A stretch of 64,000 bases of DNA from JAWXCB01 sp034440455 (GTDB lineage: Bacteria; Bacteroidota; Bacteroidia; Chitinophagales; CAIOSU01), in NCBI GenBank assembly GCA_034440455.1, contig JAWXCB010000061.1, forward strand, positions 24,498 through 88,497. The letters run 5' to 3'. A program made the position numbers and the translations under genes. This document shows, in pieces, positions 31,861 through 39,130 of this stretch (its first letter is position 1; each line of letters begins with the position of its first letter). The notes beneath the pieces are model-generated. The model did not search any database, had not been told where the DNA came from, and saw nothing but the letters and a program-made list of their open reading frames with translations.

Positions 31861-33132
31861 ATGGACATCCAGTTAATTATCATTACGCTGCTTTTTTCCG
31901 CTTTCTTTTCAGGAATTGAGATTGCTTACGTTACTGCCAATAAATTAAAATTAGAGTTGCTAAGGAAGCAAGGCAGTTTCTCCGGCAGGATGCTGGGCAT
32001 CACCACTTCTTCGCCCTCGCGCTTTCTTGCCACCACGCTGGTCGGAAACAACATTGCCCTCATCGTACTGGGTATTTCGATGGCGAAATTGCTGGAACAT
32101 CGCATTGCCTCCTTCCTTCCACAATCCATCAATGGCGAGTTTGGTGTAATGCTGATTCAAACGCTTGTCACCACCGTCATTGTGCTGTTTGTCGGGGAAT
32201 TCATCCCAAAGGCGCTGTTCCGTATCAACCCGGATAGCACGTTGCGGTTTTTTGCGCTTCCTTTAATTGTCATCTATTGGCTGCTCTATCCGTTGGTGCA
32301 GTTGATCGTTTTGTTCACGCATCTTGTATTGAAATTAATATTCAGAATTGATTTCAGCGAAACTCCGCTGATGTTCTCTCATGTTGATTTGGAGCATTTC
32401 ATCAATCAGTTTGTAAAAAATAAAGAAGAGGATAAGGAAATCAATACGGATATTCTTGAACGCGCGATTTACCTGAAGGAAGTGCGGGCAAAGGAGTGCA
32501 TGGTGCCGCGCACGGAAATAGAAGGAATTGATGTGAATTCAACACTTGAGGAATTGCGGGCAGAATTCGTCAGGACGCACCTTTCCAGAATTATTATCTA
32601 CGATGACTCGCTGGACAATATTCTCGGCTACGCTCACCATTTTGATTTGTTGAAAAAGCCCGCGACCATTCGCGATATTCTATTCCCTATAAAAGTGATT
32701 CCCGAATCCATGCTGGCAAAAGACATCCTCAACCTGTTCATGCGCGACCACAAAAGCATTTGCTGGGTGGTGGATGAATTCGGGGGTACTTCGGGCATCG
32801 TAACGCTGGAGGATGTGCTGGAAGAAATTTTCGGAGAAATCAAAGACGAGCACGACACGGAACAATTCGTTGAAAAGCAGATTTATGAAGATGAATTTAT
32901 CTTCTCGGGACGCTTAGAGATTGATTACCTCAATGAAAAATTCAAACTCAACCTGCCCGAAGGCGAATACGAAACGCTTGCCGGGTTTATTCTTTCCTAC
33001 CATGAAAATATCCCCGAGAAAGGCGAGGAGATTTTCATCGGAAATTTTAAATTCAAAATCCTGAGCGTGAGCGAAACCCGCGTGGAAACCGTGAGGCTCA
33101 AAGTGCTTCCTCCTGATTCAACGCCAATGTAA
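31861..33132 (+). CDS. CNNM/CorC-type membrane protein (DUF21, paired CBS, CorC-HlyC)
   Basis: 423 residues. The N-terminal DUF21 membrane domain has four hydrophobic segments (~2-20, 58-78, 92-115, 130-155). A CBS pair follows at ~195-320 (RAIYLKEVRAKECMVPRTEIEGID; RDHKSICWVVDEFGGTSGIVTLEDVLEEIFGEI), then a CorC_HlyC domain (~335-418) beginning with YIF..GRLEIDYLNE. Such proteins move magnesium or cobalt across the inner membrane; in this phylum a relative, GldE, is linked to gliding. Which applies here is not decidable. It is followed by a REP-like element and the PpiD-like gene, and precedes no overlapping partner. TATA-like promoter boxes are not clear. Confidence 0.85.
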   Translation: MDIQLIIITLLFSAFFSGIEIAYVTANKLKLELLRKQGSFSGRMLGITTSSPSRFLATTLVGNNIALIVLGISMAKLLEHRIASFLPQSINGEFGVMLIQTLVTTVIVLFVGEFIPKALFRINPDSTLRFFALPLIVIYWLLYPLVQLIVLFTHLVLKLIFRIDFSETPLMFSHVDLEHFINQFVKNKEEDKEINTDILERAIYLKEVRAKECMVPRTEIEGIDVNSTLEELRAEFVRTHLSRIIIYDDSLDNILGYAHHFDLLKKPATIRDILFPIKVIPESMLAKDILNLFMRDHKSICWVVDEFGGTSGIVTLEDVLEEIFGEIKDEHDTEQFVEKQIYEDEFIFSGRLEIDYLNEKFKLNLPEGEYETLAGFILSYHENIPEKGEEIFIGNFKFKILSVSETRVETVRLKVLPPDSTPM

Positions 33133-33141
33133 CGATGCTTG

Positions 33142-33217
33142 TGTCGTTGCGGACTTGTTCCGCAATCCCCGCATAGAATAGCATTCAGGAGATGCCGGAA
33201 CAAGTCCGGCATGTTGA
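33142..33217. repeat. REP-like paired palindromes, copy 2
   Basis: TTGCGGACTTGTTCCGCAA, ATCCCC, a spacer with TCAGGAGAT, and TGCCGGAACAAGTCCGGCA repeat the two-palindrome layout of the elements at 13234 and 63342. It fills most of the gap between the CNNM and PpiD-like genes. Confidence 0.75.
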
Positions 33218-33292
33218 CGCCAAGCCACTTTTCAAGACAATGCACACCCGAATTTCTGTAACTCGCGTGTTCACTTTCACGTTGAAAGAAGT

Positions 33293-33300
33293 TACTTTTG
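33293..33300 (+). promoter_or_regulatory. Candidate -7 box of the PpiD-like gene
   Basis: TACTTTTG matches TAnnTTTG exactly, 26 bases before ATG 33327. The -33 region has no TTTG. It lies downstream of the REP-like element, so the foldase gene can be transcribed separately from the CNNM gene. Confidence 0.5.
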
Positions 33301-33326
33301 CAACTCAAATTTAAATCTCTGTTTAT

Positions 33327-35432
33327 ATGGCAGTTATTATGAAAATCAGAAACCGTTTGGGTTTCGTTATTATCGGGTTAATTGGTTTCGCGATTGTCGG
33401 GTTTTTGCTACAGGACTCGCTCAGTTCAAACAGCTCGCTGTTGCGTTTTAATGCAAATAATGTAGGTTCTGTAAACGGCAAGGCGATTGACATTCAGGAC
33501 TATGAAAAAAAGGTGCAACAAGCATTAGAAAATGCGCGCACGCAGGGGCAGGGAAATACAGATGATGCCACAGTGTGGAGCGTACGTGACCAGGTGTGGA
33601 GCCAATACGTGAACGATATTTTGATGGAAGAAAAATATGAGAAACTGGGAGTGCTGGTGACCAATGAAGAAATGAAAGACCAATTGCAGGGCGCGAATCC
33701 GCATCCGGCAGTAAGACAATCATTTTCCAACCCTGAAACAGGTCAGTTTGACCCCGCGCAGATTTCCTTATTCGTGCAGCGTCTTGAAGAAGATGATGAT
33801 GCCACAAAGTGGAATCAATGGGAAAATTTCAAAAAATTCTTGCTGGAAGACCGCATGAAAAGCAAATACAACGCCCTCGTGAAAAAGGCGATGTACGCCC
33901 CCTCTTGGCAAGCAAACGAAAACTACCTGCTCACAGCTTCAACGGTTGACTTTGAATATGTCTATCTGCCTTATGCAGATGTAAGCGATGGCGATGTAAA
34001 GGTTGAAGATAGCGAACTGAAGAATTACCTCAACGCGCACAAAACAAAATATAAGCGCGAAGAATCACGCTCTGTTGAATATGTGAGCTTCGACATTTTG
34101 CCCAGCGCAGCCGACACCGCCCGCACAAAAGCCAAGCTGGAAGAGTCGCTCGAAAATTTCAAAACCACGAAAGATGATTCTTCATTCCTGAGCCTGTATT
34201 CCGATAAGGGATTTGACGGCAAATATTACAGCAAAGAAGAACTGACCAGTAGCATGAAAGACACGCTCTTTGTGGTTGACACCGGCACAGTACTCGGACC
34301 TTACTACGAAGAAGGCTCCTTCAAATTTGCCAAGCTCGTTGACAAAAAAATGATTGCTGACTCCGTAAAAGCGCGTCATATCTTTTTCAGCATCGCAGGC
34401 GCAAAATCGCAGGAAGATGTAGGCTTTAAACGGACACAGGCTGATTCAGTTTTAAAATTGATTCAGAGCGGTGGCGATTTCGTGTCGCTTGCGATTCAAT
34501 ATTCTGATGATGAAGCAACGAAATTCAGCGGTGGCGATTGGGGCTGGATAAAACCCAACACGAAATTTCAAACCATCAACAACGGTCTGTTTTATCAAAA
34601 GGCGCAGGGCGACATCTTCATGGCTCCTGCTGATGAACCCGGCAATGCAGGTTTCCACGTGATTGAAATCACAGAAGCAAAACCGACTAAACAAGCGGTG
34701 CAGGTTGCATTCCTCACAAAGCAGGTAGCGGCAAGCATCGAAACGGAACGTGCCCTCTATGCAGATGCAAGCAAGTTCGCCTCAACCAATAACAAAGCTG
34801 ACGCTTTTAAAGCGGCTGCTGCAAACTATACGCTGCGTCCGGCAGAAGGCATAAGGAAAAGTTCTTTTTCAATTCCGGGCTTAGGTTCTGCCCGTGATGT
34901 GGTGAAGTGGGTATTCGAAGCATCGGTAAATGAAGTATCGGAAGTATTTTCTTTAGACAACAAATACATTGTTGTGCTGCTCACAAAAGTGCAGGAAGAA
35001 GGAATCGCTACGCTTGAAGCCGTGCGCACTGAAATCGAAGTGGAAGTGAAGAAAGAAAAGAAAGCAGAGGTGCTGAAAGCGAAAATCACAGGCACGGATT
35101 TGAATGCCATCGCAGGCGCAACCAGCAAGACTACAGCAACAGTATCGGGATTGTCATTGGGCAACACGTTCATTGAAGCTGTTGGAAACGAAAGCAGCGT
35201 AGTTGGCAAAGCCCTTGGGATGAATTCGGGCGAAACCTCAGCAGGCATCGCGGGAGAAAATGGAGTTTTTGCAATTAAAGTAACTGCGAAAAATACTCCG
35301 CCCGCATTAACCGATGCAGGCTCGCAAAAGAAACAACTCGCGCAAACAGCAGAATCGCGCGTTGATTTCATGCTTGCTGAATCCATTAAGAAAAGCGCAG
35401 AAGTAAAAGACGAGCGTTTTAAGTTTTATTAA
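33327..35432 (+). CDS. PpiD-like periplasmic peptidyl-prolyl isomerase/foldase
   Basis: 701 residues. A single N-terminal membrane anchor (LGFVIIGLIGFAIVGFLL, ~11-28) is followed by a SurA-N-type chaperone domain (NGKAIDIQDYEKKVQQ..). A parvulin rotamase domain lies at ~345-450 (KARHIFFSIAGAKS, FVSLAIQYSDDEATKFSGGDWGW, FHVIEITEAK). A second, degenerate rotamase-like region and a long C-terminal chaperone part follow. It should be tethered to the inner membrane and help fold outer-membrane and secreted proteins, of which this window has several. The length is in line with Bacteroidota members. Neighbours are the CNNM gene upstream and DUF2480 downstream. Confidence 0.88.
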   Translation: MAVIMKIRNRLGFVIIGLIGFAIVGFLLQDSLSSNSSLLRFNANNVGSVNGKAIDIQDYEKKVQQALENARTQGQGNTDDATVWSVRDQVWSQYVNDILMEEKYEKLGVLVTNEEMKDQLQGANPHPAVRQSFSNPETGQFDPAQISLFVQRLEEDDDATKWNQWENFKKFLLEDRMKSKYNALVKKAMYAPSWQANENYLLTASTVDFEYVYLPYADVSDGDVKVEDSELKNYLNAHKTKYKREESRSVEYVSFDILPSAADTARTKAKLEESLENFKTTKDDSSFLSLYSDKGFDGKYYSKEELTSSMKDTLFVVDTGTVLGPYYEEGSFKFAKLVDKKMIADSVKARHIFFSIAGAKSQEDVGFKRTQADSVLKLIQSGGDFVSLAIQYSDDEATKFSGGDWGWIKPNTKFQTINNGLFYQKAQGDIFMAPADEPGNAGFHVIEITEAKPTKQAVQVAFLTKQVAASIETERALYADASKFASTNNKADAFKAAAANYTLRPAEGIRKSSFSIPGLGSARDVVKWVFEASVNEVSEVFSLDNKYIVVLLTKVQEEGIATLEAVRTEIEVEVKKEKKAEVLKAKITGTDLNAIAGATSKTTATVSGLSLGNTFIEAVGNESSVVGKALGMNSGETSAGIAGENGVFAIKVTAKNTPPALTDAGSQKKQLAQTAESRVDFMLAESIKKSAEVKDERFKFY

Positions 35433-35513
35433 TCGCTTTTCGTCAACCACACATTTTCGTTGGGGATAATTCCCGTTTCATCTTCTCTGTTATTTCATTG
35501 TTTTAACGATGTA

Positions 35514-35535
35514 GAGGCGCAAAATTTTGCGTCTC
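35514..35535. repeat. Palindrome GAGGCGCAAAATTTTGCGTCTC
   Basis: A 22-base near-perfect inverted repeat (one G-T pair in RNA) with AT-rich centre, in the 152-base gap between the PpiD-like and DUF2480 genes. Similar GCGCAAAATTTTGCG repeats are common between genes in this phylum. It could also end the upstream transcript. Confidence 0.55.
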
Positions 35536-35584
35536 AGTTTGAAATCTTTATCTTAATTCAAAGGTTTCTATCGTTAAAGCAATT

Positions 35585-36109
35585 ATGCAAGAACAGCAAC
35601 CCTTAGTAAATCGTATTGAGCAAAGCGGCATCATCACGGTCGACCTTGAGCAATTCTATCCTGCCGAACCGATTGCCGAGTTTGATTTGAAAAAATATTT
35701 AGTGAAAGAACTCGTGTTGATGGAAAAACTTTTCCGTGAAGAGTTGAAGAAAATAAACTGGGGGGAATACGAAGGAAAAGTAGTCGCGCTCTACTGCTCA
35801 AACGATGCGCTGATTCCGTTGTGGGCGTATATGCTTGTTACTTCCTGCTTAGAGCCGTTTGCGAAAAAAATTGTTTTCGGAAATAAAGAACACGCGCTCA
35901 GTGAAATTTTGAAAGATGCGATTACGCAAATTGATGTGAAAGAATATGCCGGTTCGCGCGTGGTTATCAAAGGCTGTGGCGACAAGGCATTGCCGCCCGA
36001 TGCGTACATCGCGGTAACTGCGCGATTGCAGCCCGTGGTGCATAGCCTCATGTATGGAGAACCTTGCTCCACTGTTCCCGTATATAAGAAACCCCAAAAA
36101 CCCGCATAA
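35585..36109 (+). CDS. DUF2480 family protein
   Basis: 174 residues, soluble. The opening LVNRIEQSGIITVDLEQFYP, followed by FDLKKYLVKELVLMEKLFREELKKINWGEYEGKVVALYCSNDALIPLWAYMLVTS, is typical of DUF2480, a family largely confined to Bacteroidota and without a known function. Two cysteines (CSNDA and GCGDK) are conserved-looking. The stop is 2 bases before the transglycosylase ATG, so the two genes are certainly one transcript. Cotranscription with a cell-wall enzyme is the only functional hint. Confidence 0.8.
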   Translation: MQEQQPLVNRIEQSGIITVDLEQFYPAEPIAEFDLKKYLVKELVLMEKLFREELKKINWGEYEGKVVALYCSNDALIPLWAYMLVTSCLEPFAKKIVFGNKEHALSEILKDAITQIDVKEYAGSRVVIKGCGDKALPPDAYIAVTARLQPVVHSLMYGEPCSTVPVYKKPQKPA

Positions 36110-36111
36110 GC

Positions 36112-37029
36112 ATGTTTCAGAAATCGTCTGTCCCCATCTACCTGTTTGTCGCGCTGATGATTTCGCTCTCCGTTATTTTTCGCGCCAGCAATGACACGCC
36201 TGCGGCAACTCCCGCTCCACAAACTGTTTCCGGCAATGGGTTTTCAAAAATTGAAGCGATTAAACTTCCTGAAAAAATTGCTTTCTCCAACGAGCAAGTG
36301 CCGCTGCAAAGTTTTGACGTGCGCGAGCGACTTGACCGCGAACTGCTCGTGAACACCTATTGGCATTCCAACACGCTGCAACTGTTCAAACTCGCTTCGC
36401 GCTATTTCCCCGCGATTGAAAAAATTCTGAAAGAAGAAGGCGTCCCCGATGATTTTAAATATCTCGCGCTGGCGGAAAGCGGTTTCCGCAACGTCATCTC
36501 TCCAAGTAATGCAGCGGGTTTCTGGCAGTTTTTAGAATCAGCCGGAAAGGAAAACGGACTCGAAATCAATAGCGTGGTGGACGAGCGTTACAATATCGAA
36601 ATGAGCACGCGAGCCGCCTGCAAATATCTTAAAAAATCGCATGATGATTTTGGCAGTTGGACGCTTGCTGCTGCGTCATACAACATGGGAAAAACGCGAT
36701 TGAGAAAAACCATCAGCGAGCAAAAGATGGATTCCTACTACGACTTGTTTATGAATGACGAAACCTCGCGCTACGTGTTCCGCATTCTCGCGCTAAAAGA
36801 AATTGTCGGCAACCCGAAGAAGTATGGTTTCTATTTGGAAAAATCAGACTACTACGATCCGCTGCTAACGCGGGCAGTGACAGTAAATGAAGATGTAGAA
36901 GACCTTGCGGCTTTTGCGCTTCAATATGGCATCAACTACAAAACATTAAAACTCCTGAATCCGTGGCTGCGCCAGCCGTATTTAAAGGTGAAGAAGGGGA
37001 AGAGTTACTCGGTGCAGTTGCCGGTGTGA
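36112..37029 (+). CDS. Membrane-bound lytic transglycosylase (SLT domain)
   Basis: 305 residues. An N-terminal membrane or signal segment (~7-24) precedes a transglycosylase domain: LALAESGFRNVISPSNAAGFWQF holds the catalytic Glu122, and STRAACKYLKKSHDDFGSWTLAAASYNMG is the matching C-terminal half. It cleaves peptidoglycan strands between MurNAc and GlcNAc. The last residues (ITYKTLKLLNPWLRQPYLKVKKGKSYSVQLPV, about 30) look like a short LysM-like tail. The last 22 codons have a divergent second copy 570 bases downstream (37599-37667), beyond a RelE-type module. The stop follows DUF2480 by about 0.9 kb in one operon. Confidence 0.85.
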   Translation: MFQKSSVPIYLFVALMISLSVIFRASNDTPAATPAPQTVSGNGFSKIEAIKLPEKIAFSNEQVPLQSFDVRERLDRELLVNTYWHSNTLQLFKLASRYFPAIEKILKEEGVPDDFKYLALAESGFRNVISPSNAAGFWQFLESAGKENGLEINSVVDERYNIEMSTRAACKYLKKSHDDFGSWTLAAASYNMGKTRLRKTISEQKMDSYYDLFMNDETSRYVFRILALKEIVGNPKKYGFYLEKSDYYDPLLTRAVTVNEDVEDLAAFALQYGINYKTLKLLNPWLRQPYLKVKKGKSYSVQLPV

Positions 37030-37052
37030 GCGCCTTTCGCAGGTGATTTCGC

Positions 37053-37060
37053 TAAATTTG
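37053..37060 (+). promoter_or_regulatory. Candidate -7 box of the RelE-type module
   Basis: TAAATTTG matches the consensus exactly, 16 bases before the antitoxin ATG at 37076, and is identical to the box before the ParE-type module at 22228. Confidence 0.5.
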
Positions 37061-37075
37061 AAGAAACGATAGAGC

Positions 37076-37261
37076 ATGTCTGTTCAAACGCTTACGGTTG
37101 AAAAGAAAAAATTCGCAGTGATTCCGCTGAATGAATATCAAAAGCTGTTGGAATTGATTGAAGATTTACAGGATTTAGCGGACGTAAAAAAACGCGCCAA
37201 AGAACCCCGCGTCTCTTTTGACGAAGTAAAAAAGCACTACCAGAAGAAAGCCCGCAAGTAG
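37076..37261 (+). CDS. Small antitoxin of a RelE-type module
   Basis: 61 residues: VEKKKFAVIPLNEYQKLLELIEDLQDLADVKKRAKEPRVSFDEVKKHYQKK. The beginning (..FAVIPLNEYQKLLE..) resembles Phd/YefM-type antitoxin N-termini and the rest is a charged helix that would wrap the toxin. It starts 46 bases after the transglycosylase stop, with its own -7 box. The toxin frame starts 1 base after its stop. Confidence 0.75.
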   Translation: MSVQTLTVEKKKFAVIPLNEYQKLLELIEDLQDLADVKKRAKEPRVSFDEVKKHYQKKARK

Positions 37262-37262
37262 C

Positions 37263-37523
37263 ATAGCTTATACCATCATCTTTGCGAAAAGCGCTCAAAA
37301 GGAATTAAACAAAATTCCCAAGGCATTTGGCAACAGGATTCTTGCAAAAATCGAAACGCTTACAGAACAACCCCGACAACATGGAAGCATTAAATTGGAA
37401 GGCTCTGACAACACTTACCGTATCCGTATCGGTGATTACCGTGTTATTTATTCCATCTATGATAAAGCATTAGTAGTGGATGTGATTAAGATTGACCACC
37501 GCAAGCAGGTTTCTTGGAGGTAG
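37263..37523 (+). CDS. RelE-family toxin with ATA at the start position
   Basis: 86 residues in an uninterrupted frame: AYTIIFAKSAQKELNKIPKAFGNRILAKIETL, then GSIKLEGSDNTYRIRIGDYRVIYSI, DKALVVDVIKIDHRKQVSW. All RelE features are present (YRIRIGDYRVIY, the basic C-terminus with HRK). The codon where Met should be, one base after the antitoxin stop, is ATA. No ATG, GTG or TTG lies upstream in frame after the TAA at 37227, and the first one inside would remove half the protein. Either ATA is used at low efficiency through coupling, or a recent mutation has silenced an otherwise intact toxin. Confidence 0.8.
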   Translation: MAYTIIFAKSAQKELNKIPKAFGNRILAKIETLTEQPRQHGSIKLEGSDNTYRIRIGDYRVIYSIYDKALVVDVIKIDHRKQVSWR

Positions 37524-37554
37524 TTGCGTCTTGTTTCGCAAGCAGAACTAACAT

Positions 37555-37569
37555 CTTTGTAAGTTACAA
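37555..37569. repeat. Single copy related to the 15-base tandem repeat
   Basis: CTTTGTAAGTTACAA differs at one base from the junction sequence CTTTGTAACTTACAA of the tandem array at 38849-38893. The two sites bracket the ATPase gene. Confidence 0.5.
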
Positions 37570-37598
37570 TCTTGTTTAGCCGTTCGTTCTTATATTCT

Positions 37599-37667
37599 CC
37601 GTGGCTGCGCCAGCCCTACCTGCGCGTGAAGAAAGGAAAGAGTTATTCAGTGCAGTTGCCGGTGTAA
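37599..37667 (+). pseudogene. Remnant of the 3' end of a second transglycosylase allele
   Basis: The segment encodes PWLRQPYLRVKKGKSYSVQLPV and TAA, identical to the end of the intact transglycosylase except for one Lys/Arg change. Of nine differing codons (TGA/TAA included), eight are synonymous, so the copy diverged under coding selection and is a second homologous allele end. The RelE-type module lies between it and the complete gene, the same arrangement as at 13328-15184. Confidence 0.8.
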
Positions 37668-37678
37668 TTTTCGCTGTC

Positions 37679-38821
37679 TTATTTTTTGAAATAATATTGT
37701 TGTAGCCACCTCTTGAAAAGCGGGTCATGCAGCGTAATCTTTTTCGCGAGCGTATCTATAATTTCTTTGTTGGTTAATGCCTGTTTGATCCTGTTAATAT
37801 TGGCGGATGTTCCAAGATTATACTTCATCAGGATATCGCGCGAACTGAATTGTTCCGCATCATCGCAAAGCGCCCTAAGAAAATTTACCTGCGTATTGGA
37901 AAGCCCGTCAACCATCGCCTGAAAAAGAATGCTGTTTTGCGTGAGCATTGCTTCAAAAGCGGCAGCTACTATTCTTTCATCGCAATTTTTTGTCGTGCGC
38001 AGCCAGCAGCTTTGCGCAAACTGCTGCACATAAAACGGATGATTCTCCATCATATCCGCGATAGAAGCGGCAAGGTCAGAAGTGATTTTTTTTCCGGTAT
38101 CAGCAAATCTTTTGACAATAAATTTTATCCAGTATTCTTTTTCTATTTTCTCCAGAAAGAGCAAGTCTCCAAATTTGTAGAAAGGCATTGATGGGCTGGA
38201 AAAAACTTCCATCAGCACATGGCGCTTGCTTCCATACAGGCAATATGCGGCATGTTTATGATGTTGCCAGTGTGAACGCAATTTCTTTTGTAACGCAAGC
38301 GGCTCCTCAAAATAGCCGATATTCTGAAACTCGTCAATGCAGACAATCATTGTGATGCCCTTTGCTTTTGAAATAGTTTCAGGTAGATTAATGATTTCGT
38401 CAGGATTCCGTTTGAGTTCTTTCCAATCAAGACTGAAAGAAAATTCTTGTGTAGAGTCAGGACTCAGGTTGATTTTTGGAACGATTCGGCTGAAAAACTT
38501 CTTCGTGTCTTGTAGTCGCTCTTCCCATTTGCCGGACGCAGCTTTGATTAACTCTCCTGCAAGTAATTGATAAAACTCTTCCTCCGTGCGCACATTGAAC
38601 AAATCAATAAAACAAAACCTGATTTTGGAATTTTTATGAGCGGCTTCTTTTGCTGCTCTCGCTACCAGTGATGATTTGCCCCACCTGCGTGGGGATGCAA
38701 GAACTGTATTGATTTTCGAAACAAAATTGGCGACTAACTGCTCCCGCTCTTTTTCCCTGTCAGTGAAATCCGCGCCTGATGCTATTCTGCCGAAAATAAA
38801 GGGAACATGCTGGTGTGCCAT
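37679..38821 (-). CDS. STAND-like ATPase (archaeal ATPase/ATPase_2 type)
   Basis: 380 residues. Walker A ASPRRWGKSSLVARA lies at ~43-57 and Walker B TMIVCIDEFQNI at ~155-165. SLDWKELKRNPDEI, the RSHWQ..AYCLYGSKRHVL segment and the C-terminal winged-helix part (NTQVNFLRALCDDAEQFSSRDILMKYNLGTSANINRIKQAL) are typical of the ATPase_2 group, found mainly in archaea and Bacteroidota, often as lone genes of unknown role. The protein has no signal or membrane segment. Upstream are an exact -7 box and three 15-base tandem palindromic repeats, and a related repeat lies past the 3' end. It converges with the transglycosylase remnant. Confidence 0.75.
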   Translation of the reverse strand: MAHQHVPFIFGRIASGADFTDREKEREQLVANFVSKINTVLASPRRWGKSSLVARAAKEAAHKNSKIRFCFIDLFNVRTEEEFYQLLAGELIKAASGKWEERLQDTKKFFSRIVPKINLSPDSTQEFSFSLDWKELKRNPDEIINLPETISKAKGITMIVCIDEFQNIGYFEEPLALQKKLRSHWQHHKHAAYCLYGSKRHVLMEVFSSPSMPFYKFGDLLFLEKIEKEYWIKFIVKRFADTGKKITSDLAASIADMMENHPFYVQQFAQSCWLRTTKNCDERIVAAAFEAMLTQNSILFQAMVDGLSNTQVNFLRALCDDAEQFSSRDILMKYNLGTSANINRIKQALTNKEIIDTLAKKITLHDPLFKRWLQQYYFKK

Positions 38822-38840
38822 TGCGTGTGGTTTTGCTGGG

Positions 38841-38848
38841 CAAATATA
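38841..38848 (-). promoter_or_regulatory. Candidate -7 box of the ATPase gene
   Basis: TATATTTG on the minus strand matches TAnnTTTG exactly, 20 bases before the ATG at 38821. The 15-base repeat array abuts it upstream and occupies the -33 region. Confidence 0.55.
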
Positions 38849-38893
38849 ACTTACAACTTTGTAACTTACAACTTTGTAACTTACAACTTTGTA
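38849..38893. repeat. Three perfect 15-base tandem palindromic repeats
   Basis: ACTTACAACTTTGTA is repeated three times without change. Each unit contains TTACAA-CT-TTGTAA-type inverted half-sites that continue into the next unit. The array covers roughly -12 to -57 of the ATPase promoter, the place for a repressor or activator operator. Confidence 0.85.
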
Positions 38894-38935
38894 AGTTTTT
38901 GAAACACTGCGAAATTTTCAAACTGACTCCGGATT

Positions 38936-39130
38936 TCATTCATTCACAGGCAGGTTTTTATTCACATCTCCTTCAATCTTCCGCAACTTGTTTTCGCAAA
39001 TAGAAATGAGTTCATTTGCCTGCTGCGCTTTTGCGGCAAGTTTTTCCAACTGAATATTGCCGTCTTCCAATTCGCCCACGAGTTGTTCCAGCTTTGAGAA
39101 CGCTTCGCTATACGTCAAGTCCTTTTTCAT
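38936..39130 (-). CDS. xseB: Exodeoxyribonuclease VII small subunit
   Basis: 64 residues: LTYSEAFSKLEQLVGELEDGNIQLEKLAAKAQQANELISICENKL is the XseB two-helix pattern (LE..V..LE.G...LE....). The small subunits coat the large subunit's coiled-coil arms in the exonuclease that degrades single-stranded DNA. Its start overlaps the end of xseA by 23 bases, so translation is coupled. The 3' side reaches the gap with the 15-base repeats. Confidence 0.9.
   Translation of the reverse strand: MKKDLTYSEAFSKLEQLVGELEDGNIQLEKLAAKAQQANELISICENKLRKIEGDVNKNLPVNE

Noticed and set aside
34826..35386. 186-codon ORF antisense to the PpiD-like gene
   Set aside because: Shadow frame: Ser- and Ala-rich without motifs, opposite a real coding region.
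35514..35535. Promoter or regulator site before DUF2480
   Set aside because: The palindrome matches a common intergenic repeat type and has no clear relation to the gene start.
38849..38893. CRISPR array
   Set aside because: Three 15-base units are directly contiguous with no spacers and no cas genes nearby.
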